Positions 4,807 to 12,365 of a stretch of 12,993 bases of DNA are shown in pieces. Both the position numbers and the translations under genes were made by a program. The stretch comes from Candidatus Abyssobacteria bacterium SURF_5 (GTDB lineage Bacteria > Abyssobacteria > SURF-5), in NCBI GenBank assembly GCA_003598085.1, contig QZKU01000008.1:1-12993 (forward strand), in the 5' to 3' direction. Under the pieces are notes generated by a model. That model did no database searches, was not told the origin of the DNA, and worked only from the letters and a program-made list of their open reading frames with translations. Within the stretch, counting starts at the first letter, position 1; the number at the start of each line of letters is the position of its first letter.

Positions 4807-6534
4807 ATGATGCAAGAGAATCCTTCGATGGACGCTCACCCGTGGTTTAAATTCTACGACAAGCACGTCCCCAAATCGCTCGATTATCCGAGGATGACGA
4901 TCTATCAGATGCTGGAAGACGCGCGTCGCAAGTTTCCCGCGAATACCGCCACGATTTTCTACGGCGCCAGGCACACATACTCCGAACTGGGCGCCCGCGT
5001 CGATGCATTTGCCGCCGCGCTCAAGAATCTGGGAATCTCACAGGGGGACCGGGTTGCTCTGATGCTTCCGACGTCTCCGCAGTTTGTCATCGGCTACTTC
5101 GCCATCCTGAAACTCGGGGCGATTGTAGTTCCAACGAATCCGCTGTACGTCGAGCGTGAACTCGAGCATCAATTCAACGATTCGGGCGCCAAGGCGGTTG
5201 TGTGCCTCGACCTCATGTTTGGTCGCATTAAGAACATCTGGAAGAAGACCAAACTGCAGTACGTGATCATCACGAGCATGGCGGAGGAGATGCCGATGAT
5301 CGCCAAGGTCGTCTTCAAGTGGAGGCTGCGGAAGCAAGGCGTCAAGTCGCAGGTCGAAAATCTGCCGGGCGTGTTGTGGTTCAAGGATTTGCTGAAGACT
5401 CCGCCAGACAATATTACAGACGCCGCCTCTCACGACGATATCGCCATGCTGCAATATACGGGCGGAACGACAGGCATCTCGAAAGGCGTGATGCTCACCC
5501 ATCGAAACATGGTGGCCAACGTGGACCAAAACGTTATCTGGCGCGCTCCCGATATCGAGCCCGGCAAGAACACGGTGTTGTGCGTGCTTCCCTTCTTTCA
5601 CGTATACGGGTTGTGCAGCATGCTGTGCTACATTCGCGTGGGCGCCGCCATGGTTTTGTTGCCGAGATTCGACGTGAATGAGACGTTAAAAGCGTTGCAC
5701 AAGTACAGGCCTCAGCTATTTGCAGCCGTTCCTACTATCCTGGTCGCGATCAATTCCCACCCGCGCCTGAGCGAGTACAAGCTTGATTCGATCAAGAGCG
5801 TCAATTGCGGGGCGGCGCCGCTGCCGGTCGAAGTGATGGAGCAATTCGAGAAGAAAACGGGCGCAGTGATCCTCGAGGGATTCGGCATGAGCGAGACTTC
5901 GCCGGGCCTGCATTCCAATCCCTATCTCGGTCCTCACAAGGCGGGGAGCGTCGGCATCCCGATGTCGGACACCGACGCCAAAATAATGGACCTTGAAACC
6001 GGCGAGCGCGAGCTTCCCATGGGCGAAGCAGGCGAACTTGTCGTGCGCGGTCCGCAGGTGATGAAAGGATACTGGAACCGGCCGGACGAAACAGCCGCAT
6101 GCCTGCGAGACGGCTGGCTGTATACGGGCGACATAGCACGAATGGATTCCGACGGTTATTTCTATATTGTTGACCGGAAGAAGGACATGATAATCGCTGG
6201 CGGCTTCAATATCTACCCGCGCGAGATCGACGAGGTGCTGTTTGAGCATCCCAAGGTGAAGGAAGCCGTATCCGTCGGCATACCCGACCAGTATCGCGGC
6301 GAAACGGTCAAGGCTTATATTGTGCTGAAGGACGGCGAGACCGCGACGGAAAAGGAGATAATCGATTTCTGCCGCGAACGCCTAACCCGCTACAAGGTGC
6401 CGACGCAGGTGGAATTTCGGCCCGAGCTTCCGAAGACGCTGGTTGGGAAAATATTGAGGAGAGCCTTGCGCGAAGAGGAAATGAAGAAAAGCGCTGCCGA
6501 AGAAGCGAAGTCGCCATCCGAACGCATGCAGTGA
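4807..6534 (+). CDS. fadD: long-chain acyl-CoA ligase, FadD type (AMP-forming)
   Basis: The enzyme activates a fatty acid with ATP and CoA, through an acyl-adenylate, on the cytoplasmic side of the membrane. It is a full-length ANL-superfamily member (575 residues from this start). It has the P-loop YTGGTTGISKG (217-227), GFGMSETSP (358-366), YTGD (439-442), the hinge DRKKDMI (456-462) followed by GGFNIYPREIDEVL, and the catalytic Lys of LVGKILRR (K548). The N-terminus (HPWFKFYDKHVPKSLDYP) resembles bacterial FadD/LcfA proteins. ATG 4807 follows GGAAA by 6 bases. ATG 4810 and 4828 (AAGAGAA 7 bases upstream) are also possible. An ATG at 4711 that overlaps the preceding stop is less likely, because a promoter lies inside that extension. 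The chain-length preference cannot be read from sequence. A CoA-binding protein gene follows 36 bases downstream. Confidence 0.92.
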   Translation: MMQENPSMDAHPWFKFYDKHVPKSLDYPRMTIYQMLEDARRKFPANTATIFYGARHTYSELGARVDAFAAALKNLGISQGDRVALMLPTSPQFVIGYFAILKLGAIVVPTNPLYVERELEHQFNDSGAKAVVCLDLMFGRIKNIWKKTKLQYVIITSMAEEMPMIAKVVFKWRLRKQGVKSQVENLPGVLWFKDLLKTPPDNITDAASHDDIAMLQYTGGTTGISKGVMLTHRNMVANVDQNVIWRAPDIEPGKNTVLCVLPFFHVYGLCSMLCYIRVGAAMVLLPRFDVNETLKALHKYRPQLFAAVPTILVAINSHPRLSEYKLDSIKSVNCGAAPLPVEVMEQFEKKTGAVILEGFGMSETSPGLHSNPYLGPHKAGSVGIPMSDTDAKIMDLETGERELPMGEAGELVVRGPQVMKGYWNRPDETAACLRDGWLYTGDIARMDSDGYFYIVDRKKDMIIAGGFNIYPREIDEVLFEHPKVKEAVSVGIPDQYRGETVKAYIVLKDGETATEKEIIDFCRERLTRYKVPTQVEFRPELPKTLVGKILRRALREEEMKKSAAEEAKSPSERMQ

Positions 6535-6570
6535 GCTCTCTCTCGTATTCACAAGCGAAGGGGGAAGAAG

Positions 6571-7008
6571 ATGCCATCGAATTATGAAAACTTCTGGACC
6601 GCGACGAGCTATGCGATAATCGGGCACTCGGCGAAGATGGACTTCCCGAAAATCACTTACAATGCGCTCAAGAAATCGGGCAAGAAGGTTTTTCCGATTG
6701 ATCCCGGCGCGCCCTCCATCGATGGCGACAACGCGTATTCTGATCTTGCATCGCTGCCGGAACGAGTCGAGGCAGTCGTTATTGAAGTGCCGAAGGAAGA
6801 AACAAGGAATTGGGTTGCGCAGGCGGCGGATGCGGGGATCAGGAACGTGTGGATTCACATGGACTGTGAAACGCCTGAGGCGCTGGAGTTAGCCCGCGAG
6901 AAAGGTTTGAACGTGTGCTATGGGTCATGCGCCGTGATGTACGTGATCCCCGGCCTTTCCTTCCATTCCATCCACAAATGGATCAATAAATTGTTGGGCA
7001 AGTACTAG
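6571..7008 (+). CDS. small CoA-binding domain protein (YccU/CoA_binding_2 type)
   Basis: This 145-residue single-domain protein has the Rossmann-like CoA-binding fold. It opens with SYAIIGHSAKMDFP (about 13-26), then a helix and KKVFPIDPG (38-46), SLPERVEAVVIEVP (61-74) and IRNVWIHMDCETPEAL (90-105), and ends with the Cys-containing YGSCAVMYVIPG (117-128). This order and length match YccU-like proteins and the CoA-binding part of succinyl-CoA synthetase alpha chains. The canonical active-site His for phosphorylation is not expected in such short forms. AGGGGGAAG a few bases upstream of the ATG supports the start. The gene follows the acyl-CoA ligase by 36 bases on the same strand, so co-transcription is likely and a role in sensing or handling CoA thioesters is plausible but unproven. 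The C-terminus SIHKWINKLLGKY is unlike E. coli YccU. Confidence 0.82.
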   Translation: MPSNYENFWTATSYAIIGHSAKMDFPKITYNALKKSGKKVFPIDPGAPSIDGDNAYSDLASLPERVEAVVIEVPKEETRNWVAQAADAGIRNVWIHMDCETPEALELAREKGLNVCYGSCAVMYVIPGLSFHSIHKWINKLLGKY

Positions 7009-7059
7009 CGGGTGTCTTCTCCTCGTCCGAAACCCGTCCCATTTGATCTCGTTCAACCT

Positions 7060-8709
7060 CTATTGAAAGCGAAAGCGGCGGCCATCGCGATACGTTTCGA
7101 TCACGCGGATCTGGTCGAGGCGGTCGGGCTCGATCTTGCGCGGGTTTTCCGACAATACCACCATATCGGCGAGTTTGCCGACTTGCAGGCTTCCAACTTT
7201 ATCCTCCAGAAAGAGCTGCCATGCGGCATTGATCGTGACAGCCTTGATGGCTTCGTCGACGGAGAGAGCCTGCTCCTCTCCGATAGTTTCGCCATTGCGA
7301 GTCTTTCGCGTGACCGCTGTTTGTATGAGCCGGAACGGCTCGACCGGATACATTGGCGAGTCATTGTGGAGGGAATTGAGGAGGCCCCTTTTTTCGGCCG
7401 CGCCGACAGGATATGAGATGCGCGCGCGTTCGGACCCGATGATTTCATCGCGCAGCGCCTCGCCATAGTAATAGATGTAGTCGACGTGCCAGCTCGCGGT
7501 CAGGCCGAGACGCGCGGCGCGTTCCATCTGGTCGATGGGGAACAGGCCACCGTGCTCGATGCGATGGCGATGGTCCTGTCTTGGCGACTCGGCGAGGACA
7601 GCTTCATACACATCGATCATGTCGCGGATCGCGCGGTCGCCCTGTCCATGAATGACTATCTGCCGGCCCTGATCGTGATATTTTCGAACCAGTTCCTTCA
7701 ACTTCTGTTTCGACATTGTCGGATAACCGCTGGTGTTTTCCGGAATTCCCAGACCTTGCTGCATCAGTCTACTGTTCAGATACGGCTTATCCAGATAGAC
7801 ATTGCCGGTGCCGAAGGAGCCGTCGTACCAGAACTTCGCGCCGCCGGACCTGAGGCGGTCGCTTGCTGAACCTAAATCGACGGTAATACCTTGCTCCAGA
7901 TCGGTCGCCTTCTCAACAATGGTCATTCGTATCGGGCAATCATCGCGCTCGACAAGTTCTCTCAGAATGTTCTGCCAGTTCAGGAATACCGGGAAGACCC
8001 CCATAGCGCCTACGGTTGTATATCCCGCTTTGGCATACCGCTGAATCTGTCTCTCGATGAGGTCGAAACCCTTTGCTTGTGATTCAAGAAGGATCGGCAT
8101 CATAACGGAGGCGATAGCCGCCTGTTCGATAATCATTCCGGTCAGGCGTCCGGATTTGTCCTTGACAAAAATGCCGCCCTCCGGCTGGGGCGAGTCGTCT
8201 GTGATTCCGGCGATCTCGAGTGCCAGGTGGTTCACGTAGACCGTGTGCATGCTCTGGATCATGATGAAGATTGGATTCCGGCGGGATATCTCGTCGAGCA
8301 GATCGGCGCTCAAAGCCTTGAGGTCGCGAATGAGGATGGGATCGTATCCAAAGGCGGCGATCCACTCTCCCGGTTTAGCTCGTTCCGCCGCCTGTTTCAG
8401 CTTTTCTATCACCTCCGCGCCGCTTGCATTGGTGAATCCACTCACGTCGATCCAATCATAGAGAAGCGCGCTGATGACGGGGTGGCTGTGAGGCTCGACG
8501 AGACCGGGCATCAGGGTCTTACCTTGCAGGTCTATCGTTTCTGTAGCCGGCCCTTTGAATTCGAGCACCTGTTCGCGGTCTCCGACGGCCACAATTTTTC
8601 CGTTTGCGACGGCAAGGGCCTCGGCGGTCGGATTGGCATCATCAACGGTGATTATATCGCCGCCCCAGAAAATGGTTTCCGCAAATTCGTTTCTTTCCGC
8701 GTCTCTCAT
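7060..8709 (-). CDS. amidohydrolase family 3 protein (YtcJ-like)
   Basis: This 549-residue metal-dependent hydrolase has the composite beta-sandwich plus TIM-barrel layout. The sandwich half (DIITVDDANPTAEALAV..GKIVAVG) leads into LMPGLVEPHSHP, giving the HxH metal ligands H74 and H76. Later come the DGSFGTG loop (about 296-302), VIHGQGDRAI (H354), RIEHGG (H386) and LHNDSP (D450). It closes with NAAWQLFLEDKVGSLQVGKLADMVVL, the standard C-terminal return to the sandwich. Relatives hydrolyse N-substituted formamides, amides or exoenzyme products; the substrate here is unknown. There is no signal peptide. ATG 8709 has AGAAGG 8 bases upstream, better placed than the in-frame GTG at 8718. The gene is 63 bases downstream of the serine hydrolase gene on the same strand, likely the same operon, and converges on the CoA-binding gene. 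Confidence 0.88.
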   Translation of the reverse strand: MRDAERNEFAETIFWGGDIITVDDANPTAEALAVANGKIVAVGDREQVLEFKGPATETIDLQGKTLMPGLVEPHSHPVISALLYDWIDVSGFTNASGAEVIEKLKQAAERAKPGEWIAAFGYDPILIRDLKALSADLLDEISRRNPIFIMIQSMHTVYVNHLALEIAGITDDSPQPEGGIFVKDKSGRLTGMIIEQAAIASVMMPILLESQAKGFDLIERQIQRYAKAGYTTVGAMGVFPVFLNWQNILRELVERDDCPIRMTIVEKATDLEQGITVDLGSASDRLRSGGAKFWYDGSFGTGNVYLDKPYLNSRLMQQGLGIPENTSGYPTMSKQKLKELVRKYHDQGRQIVIHGQGDRAIRDMIDVYEAVLAESPRQDHRHRIEHGGLFPIDQMERAARLGLTASWHVDYIYYYGEALRDEIIGSERARISYPVGAAEKRGLLNSLHNDSPMYPVEPFRLIQTAVTRKTRNGETIGEEQALSVDEAIKAVTINAAWQLFLEDKVGSLQVGKLADMVVLSENPRKIEPDRLDQIRVIETYRDGRRFRFQ

Positions 8710-8772
8710 GCAAGGCACCTTCTATTGAAAAGACAGTCTCATCCGGATGACGTCGTTTGGCCGGTGAGACGT

Positions 8773-9957
8773 TTACTGGACGACTGCGGCGACCACCAGG
8801 TCCGACAGTCGCTGAAACCGCTGAACGCTCGCCGCTTCCTCCAGAAGTCCGGCAGTCAGACACACGAAAGTGAGATCGCGTTCGGGGTCGACCCAGAAAA
8901 GGGTCGAGCCGGCGCCGAGTCCCGCAAACGTTCCCGGCGACGTCGTCAGTCCGAGCGGTGTGGGGAAGATTCCTTCGCCGCGTAAAAAGAAACTCAATCC
9001 AAGATAGGCAGGGAATTCCGGCCATCCGTGCTCTTCCCGCGCATAATCAAAGAGATCGTTCCGATGAGTTCCGGTATGGTTGCTTGTAGCCAGATGAACG
9101 ATTGCAGGGGAAAGGAAACGCTTTCCGCCAACCTCTCCGCCGCGTCTATACAATTCGGAGAAGCGGTAGATGTCCATTGCAGTGGAAAAAACCCCGCCTG
9201 CAGGAATCTCGGTATCCTCTGCAAAGAGGATGTTGGTCGCTTCGAGCAGAGCAGGCTCGAAGAGTCCCGGAGTAGTATCCCGTACGACCACGGGCACTCT
9301 CCGGTCGACAAGGTCCGGGCGCAATCCCATGGCGGTATCGTTCATGCCGAGCGGCTTCAAAAGGTCCTCCGCCAGCATCTCGCGAAACGGCCGCTTTCCT
9401 CCATCGAGACGGCGGACAACCTCCGCCAGCAACGCGTGCGCGGTGAATGGATTGTACGAAACGCCCTTGTCGGGTAAGACAAGCAGCCGTTGTTCGCATG
9501 CGGCGGCGACATAGGCTTCGAGATTACCGACCTGTTCGAGGGGCAGACCCGGTGGCATCTCGATGGAGATTCCGCTCATATGCGTCAGCAAATGCCGGAC
9601 GGTGATGTTCTTTTTCCCTTTTTTGCCGAATTCAGGAATGATATCGGAAATCCTGGTGTTCAGCGAAAGTTCGCCGCGGTCGATCCTCATCAGGACCAAT
9701 GTGGTTGTGAGTTGTTTAGTGATGGACATGATAAAGAAAACATCATCGAGATGAGCAGTGCGCTTCTTTTCCAAATCCGAATGGCCGATCGCTTCGTGCA
9801 TGACGATGTTGCCGCCGCGCGCGACGAGAAAGACCGCTCCATCGTACAAGCCGCGTGCGGCATCCTGCTCAATCGCTTTCGCAACCATGTCGAGACGGCT
9901 CGTGTCGCAGCCAAAATCTTGCGCAGTCGTAAAGTTGCTTTTCTGTCGTCGAGACAT
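8773..9957 (-). CDS. serine hydrolase of the beta-lactamase/penicillin-binding-protein fold
   Basis: This 394-residue protein belongs to the class C beta-lactamase-like family that includes esterases (EstB) and nylon-oligomer hydrolase. The nucleophile motif is SITK (S78, K81). HLLTHMSGI (122-130) is the usual family helix. The second motif is Y168-N169-P170 rather than the classic YxN. Near the C-terminus GAGSTLFWVDPERDLTFVCLT replaces the KTG/HTG box strand, as in many family esterases. No signal peptide or lipobox is seen (MSRRQKSNF start), so it is probably cytoplasmic, which argues against a penicillin-binding or resistance role. GGGAGG 5 bases upstream of ATG 9957 and a promoter at 10010-10038 fix the start. 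It likely forms an operon with the amidohydrolase. Substrate is unknown; an ester or amide is most likely. Confidence 0.88.
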   Translation of the reverse strand: MSRRQKSNFTTAQDFGCDTSRLDMVAKAIEQDAARGLYDGAVFLVARGGNIVMHEAIGHSDLEKKRTAHLDDVFFIMSITKQLTTTLVLMRIDRGELSLNTRISDIIPEFGKKGKKNITVRHLLTHMSGISIEMPPGLPLEQVGNLEAYVAAACEQRLLVLPDKGVSYNPFTAHALLAEVVRRLDGGKRPFREMLAEDLLKPLGMNDTAMGLRPDLVDRRVPVVVRDTTPGLFEPALLEATNILFAEDTEIPAGGVFSTAMDIYRFSELYRRGGEVGGKRFLSPAIVHLATSNHTGTHRNDLFDYAREEHGWPEFPAYLGLSFFLRGEGIFPTPLGLTTSPGTFAGLGAGSTLFWVDPERDLTFVCLTAGLLEEAASVQRFQRLSDLVVAAVVQ

Positions 9958-10009
9958 AGGAACCTCCCTGCCGGTTCAGATGCAGAATCATGTGGTCTTC
10001 AAGAAAACC

Positions 10010-10038
10010 ATTCTATCCACTCTTTGCCGCAAATACAA
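10010..10038 (-). promoter_or_regulatory. sigma70-like promoter for the serine hydrolase/amidohydrolase operon
   Basis: Read on the minus strand: TTGTAT (10038-10033), a 17-base spacer and TAGAAT (10015-10010). The start codon lies about 50 bases downstream at 9957. Confidence 0.55.
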
Positions 10039-10053
10039 TCGGATTGGCGAATC

Positions 10054-10082
10054 TTGCATGCAGGTTGCCTTCGGAGTAGAAT
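10054..10082 (+). promoter_or_regulatory. sigma70-like promoter for the Nudix/PLP-enzyme operon
   Basis: TTGCAT (10054-10059), a 17-base spacer and TAGAAT (10077-10082) lie about 60 bases before the Nudix start. The -10 matches that of the divergent promoter, and the two -35 boxes are only 15 bases apart (10039-10053), so a regulator bound here could control both. Confidence 0.6.
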
Positions 10083-10144
10083 GAGGCACGACAATGCCGG
10101 GCATTATTCGGGTTCATTCGTCCGGCTGCCAGGGAGGATTCATG

Positions 10145-10705
10145 ATGCGGCAATGGAAAACGCATGCGCGGAGGGTGGTTCTAGACGAAGGGAGATATCT
10201 GAGGGTAGAGCATCACGACATCGAGCTGCCGGGCGGGCGGATGCTTCATGACTGGCCGTGGCTGGTCACGCCTGATTACGTGAACATCCTTGCAGTTACC
10301 GATCAGGGCAGATTCCTCTGTTTTCGGCAGACGAAGTACGCAGTCGAGGGACTGTGTCTGGCGCCGCCGGGCGGGTACATCGATGCAGGCGAGGATCCAC
10401 TGATGGCGGCGCGCCGGGAACTTCTTGAGGAGACTGGCTATCAGGCTTCGGAATGGGTGGCGCTCGGACATCTTCCGGTAGACGGAAACAGGGGAGCAGG
10501 CACAGCTCACTTGTTTCTCGCGCTGCAAGCGCAAGAGATTGCTGAGATAGACTCAGACGATCTTGAAGAGCAGAAGCTGCTGCTATTGACTCGAAATGAA
10601 GTTGAGAACGCGCTTGCCGCAGGCGAATTCAAGGTGCTTGCCTGGGCGACCGTTGTTGCGTTGGGTCTGCTGCATCTGGAGGGGCGGGTGAAATTTCATG
10701 CCTGA
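10145..10705 (+). CDS. Nudix hydrolase, ADP-ribose pyrophosphatase-like
   Basis: This 186-residue protein carries a complete Nudix box at 77-99, following G-x5-E-x7-RE-x2-EE-x-G: G77, E83, R91-E92, E95-E96 and G98. These Glu residues bind Mg2+ for pyrophosphate-bond hydrolysis. The preceding part (DWPWLVTPDYVNILAVT, then FRQTKYAVEGLCLAPPGG) resembles ADP-ribose or nucleotide-sugar pyrophosphatases more than MutT. The substrate remains uncertain. GGGAGGA lies 7 bases before ATG 10145 and 4 before ATG 10142, so either could be used. An in-frame ATG at 10094 lacks a ribosome-binding site. The end overlaps the next gene by 8 bases, implying translational coupling with the PLP enzyme. The protein is cytoplasmic and soluble. 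Confidence 0.88.
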   Translation: MRQWKTHARRVVLDEGRYLRVEHHDIELPGGRMLHDWPWLVTPDYVNILAVTDQGRFLCFRQTKYAVEGLCLAPPGGYIDAGEDPLMAARRELLEETGYQASEWVALGHLPVDGNRGAGTAHLFLALQAQEIAEIDSDDLEEQKLLLLTRNEVENALAAGEFKVLAWATVVALGLLHLEGRVKFHA

Positions 10706-11669
10706 GCCCACCATTGATGATATCCGCGCCGCCGCTCAGCGGATTCAGAATGTTATCCACCGGACGCCGGTACTCACGTGCGCTACGCTCGACCGCCTGT
10801 GCGATGCGAACATCTACTTCAAGTGCGAGAATTTTCAGAAGACGGGCTCGTTCAAAATACGGGGAGCGGCCAATGCGGTTTTCTCCTTATCTCCCGAGGA
10901 TGCTTCCAGGGGCGTGGCCACTCATTCCTCCGGGAATCATGCGGCCGCGGTGGCGCTTGCCGCTCGATTACGCGGCATAACGGCGTACGTGGTGATGCCG
11001 CGCACGGCGCCCCGGATAAAGAAGAACGCGGTCGCCGGTTATGGCGCCGAGATTGTTTTTTGCGAGCCGACGCTGGCGGCACGACAGGAGGGGCTGGCGG
11101 AGATCGTCAGGCAGACCGGCGCAGTAGAGGTTCATCCTTACAACAATTATGACGTGATGGCGGGGCAGGGGACCTCCGCCCTGGAGCTGTGCGAGGAGGT
11201 GGGGAATCTTGACGCGGTCGTTGCTCCGATCGGCGGCGGCGGACTGTTGAGCGGCACGGCTATTGCTCTCTCCTCAATCTCGCCGGCGACGAAGGTGATA
11301 GGCGCGGAACCCGCAAACGCGGACGATGCTGCGCGTTCGCTGCAGGCCGGAAAGATTCTTCCCGCAGGCGATCCTGTCACAATCGCGGATGGTTTGAGAA
11401 CCGGCGTCGGCACCCTCACGTTTCCGGTAATCAAGCAGTTGGTGAGCGACATCATCACGGCGGAGGAGGAATTGATTGCCGAAGCTCTTCTGCTGGTGTG
11501 GGAGCGGATGAAGGTGGTCATTGAGCCGTCGTCGGCGGTTCCGCTTGCGGTCCTTCTCAGGAGGCGCGGCGCGATACCGGGAAGAAGAATAGGAATTATC
11601 CTCTCGGGCGGCAATGTGGATATCGGGGCTGTGGCGCGGTCGCTGCCGGCGAATGTTTCAAAGAAGTGA
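10698..11669 (+). CDS. PLP-dependent serine racemase / threonine dehydratase-type enzyme
   Basis: This 323-residue fold-type II PLP enzyme has the Schiff-base Lys in GSFKIRGA (K53), SSGNHAAA (77-84), and the phosphate-binding Gly loop IGGGGLLSG (178-186). LSGGN lies at 302-306, with S303 as the pyridine-nitrogen partner. It lacks the C-terminal ACT regulatory domain of biosynthetic IlvA, so it is like the catabolic or racemase forms. EPANADD (E204, A208, D210) reproduces the divalent-metal site of mammalian serine racemase, and S78 aligns with its re-face base. It may therefore racemise or dehydrate serine, or dehydrate threonine. Sequence alone does not choose. The gene starts at ATG 10698 inside the end of the Nudix gene, with GGGGCGGG upstream. 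Family assignment is firm; activity is uncertain. Confidence 0.9.
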   Translation: MPEPTIDDIRAAAQRIQNVIHRTPVLTCATLDRLCDANIYFKCENFQKTGSFKIRGAANAVFSLSPEDASRGVATHSSGNHAAAVALAARLRGITAYVVMPRTAPRIKKNAVAGYGAEIVFCEPTLAARQEGLAEIVRQTGAVEVHPYNNYDVMAGQGTSALELCEEVGNLDAVVAPIGGGGLLSGTAIALSSISPATKVIGAEPANADDAARSLQAGKILPAGDPVTIADGLRTGVGTLTFPVIKQLVSDIITAEEELIAEALLLVWERMKVVIEPSSAVPLAVLLRRRGAIPGRRIGIILSGGNVDIGAVARSLPANVSKK

Positions 11670-11781
11670 AAATCTCCGGTGTAGGCGTCGCGCAATTCAT
11701 TTATCTGCGGGAGAGACGAATCGCGCGCTTACAACAACGGGGACCGAGAGACTGTCCGGCGATTGAGTCGGCTGGATCCTA

Positions 11782-11876
11782 GCGATGAGGGACAGCCCTG
11801 AATCTATCCCGCGGGGACGCGGGACTTCGCTACGCTCAGCGAGCAGGCGAATTTGTCTTGGGACAGTCCCCATCGC
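11782..11876. mobile_element. MITE-like or REP-like element with inverted termini and internal hairpins
   Basis: The left end GCGATGAGGGACAGCCC (from 11782) and right end GGACAGTCCCCATCGC (11861-11876) are imperfect inverted repeats: the right end read backwards is GCGATGGGGACTGTCC. Inside lie CCCGCG-GGGA-CGCGGG (11808-11823) and TCGCT...AGCGA (11827-11842). No coding frame is present. GGGACAGTCCC-type ends are typical of short palindromic mobile repeats. No target-site duplication was evident by eye. Confidence 0.45.
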
Positions 11877-11890
11877 CTTGAATAGAAACG

Positions 11891-11924
11891 AAAAAGGCAC
11901 CCGACGAAATTCGTCGAATGCCTT
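11891..11924 (-). terminator. intrinsic terminator of the rplM-rpsI operon
   Basis: On the minus strand, AAGGCATTCGACGA pairs with TCGTCGGGTGCCTT (14 bp with two G.U pairs) around a 3-base loop. TTT follows, completing a run of five T. It begins about 22 bases after the rpsI stop codon. Confidence 0.85.
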
Positions 11925-11946
11925 GAATGAGCCGTTGGGGAGGCGA

Positions 11947-12342
11947 TTAGCGCTTGGAGAACTGGAAGCGAGCGCGAGCGCCTTTCTGTCCGTACTTCTT
12001 GCGTTCCTTCATGCGGGGATCGCGCGTAAGATAACCGCCCTTTCGCAGGGCCGCGCGAAGCTCAGGGTTATATTCGAGCAAAGCGCGTGCGATTCCGTGG
12101 CGCAGGGCTCCCGCCTGACCGGATAGTCCCCCACCTTCCACATTTGCGAACACATCAAATTGTCCGACGGTTTGTGTGACCTCGAGAGGCTGTCTGATGA
12201 TCATTGACAGCGTTTCGCGGCGGAAGTAATCATCGAGAGAAGCTCCGTTGACGGTAAAATTTCCCGCGCCTCTTTGCAGCCTTACGCGTGCGAGAGAAGA
12301 CTTGCGCCTCCCGGTGCCTGAATAAACCTGCTGTTGAGCCAA
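11947..12342 (-). CDS. rpsI: 30S ribosomal protein S9
   Basis: The 131-residue S9 protein binds the head of the 30S subunit, where its C-terminal tail reaches the P-site tRNA anticodon. Recognisable features are the N-terminal [71 protein letters not shown] and the invariant terminal Lys-Arg. Length is normal. The start is TTG at 12342-12340. The codon just upstream is an in-frame TAG, no ATG or GTG lies nearby, and AGAGGAGGA sits 8 bases upstream. Translation from TTG reproduces the family's MAxxxxYGTGRRK start. It is the second gene of the usual rplM-rpsI operon, 23 bases after rplM, followed by a strong terminator. Confidence 0.97.
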   Translation of the reverse strand: MAQQQVYSGTGRRKSSLARVRLQRGAGNFTVNGASLDDYFRRETLSMIIRQPLEVTQTVGQFDVFANVEGGGLSGQAGALRHGIARALLEYNPELRAALRKGGYLTRDPRMKERKKYGQKGARARFQFSKR

Positions 12343-12359
12343 CTATGTAGTCCTCCTCT
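12343..12359 (-). promoter_or_regulatory. strong ribosome-binding site serving the rpsI TTG start
   Basis: On the minus strand, AGAGGAGGA is followed by an 8-base spacer and then TTG. The near-perfect Shine-Dalgarno sequence compensates for the weak start codon. Confidence 0.8.
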
Positions 12360-12365
12360 AAGCGA

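Noticed and set aside
5038-5601. Minus-strand open frame opposite the acyl-CoA ligase
   Set aside because: Shadow of a strongly conserved enzyme frame.
7009-7036. CGGGT...ACCCG between the convergent CoA-binding and amidohydrolase genes as a bidirectional terminator
   Set aside because: Only five pairs with an 18-base loop and no T-run; too weak to call.
8227-8985. Plus-strand 252-codon open frame opposite the amidohydrolase and serine hydrolase
   Set aside because: It spans the junction of two clear minus-strand genes, has no ribosome-binding site and no recognisable motif.
8773-9957. Beta-lactam resistance gene
   Set aside because: The SxxK fold is present, but there is no signal peptide, no KTG box and an altered YxN motif; an esterase- or amidase-like hydrolase fits better.
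9490-10251. Plus-strand 253-codon open frame running through the divergent promoter region into the Nudix gene
   Set aside because: It is antisense to the serine hydrolase and out of frame with the Nudix protein; the product shows no domain.
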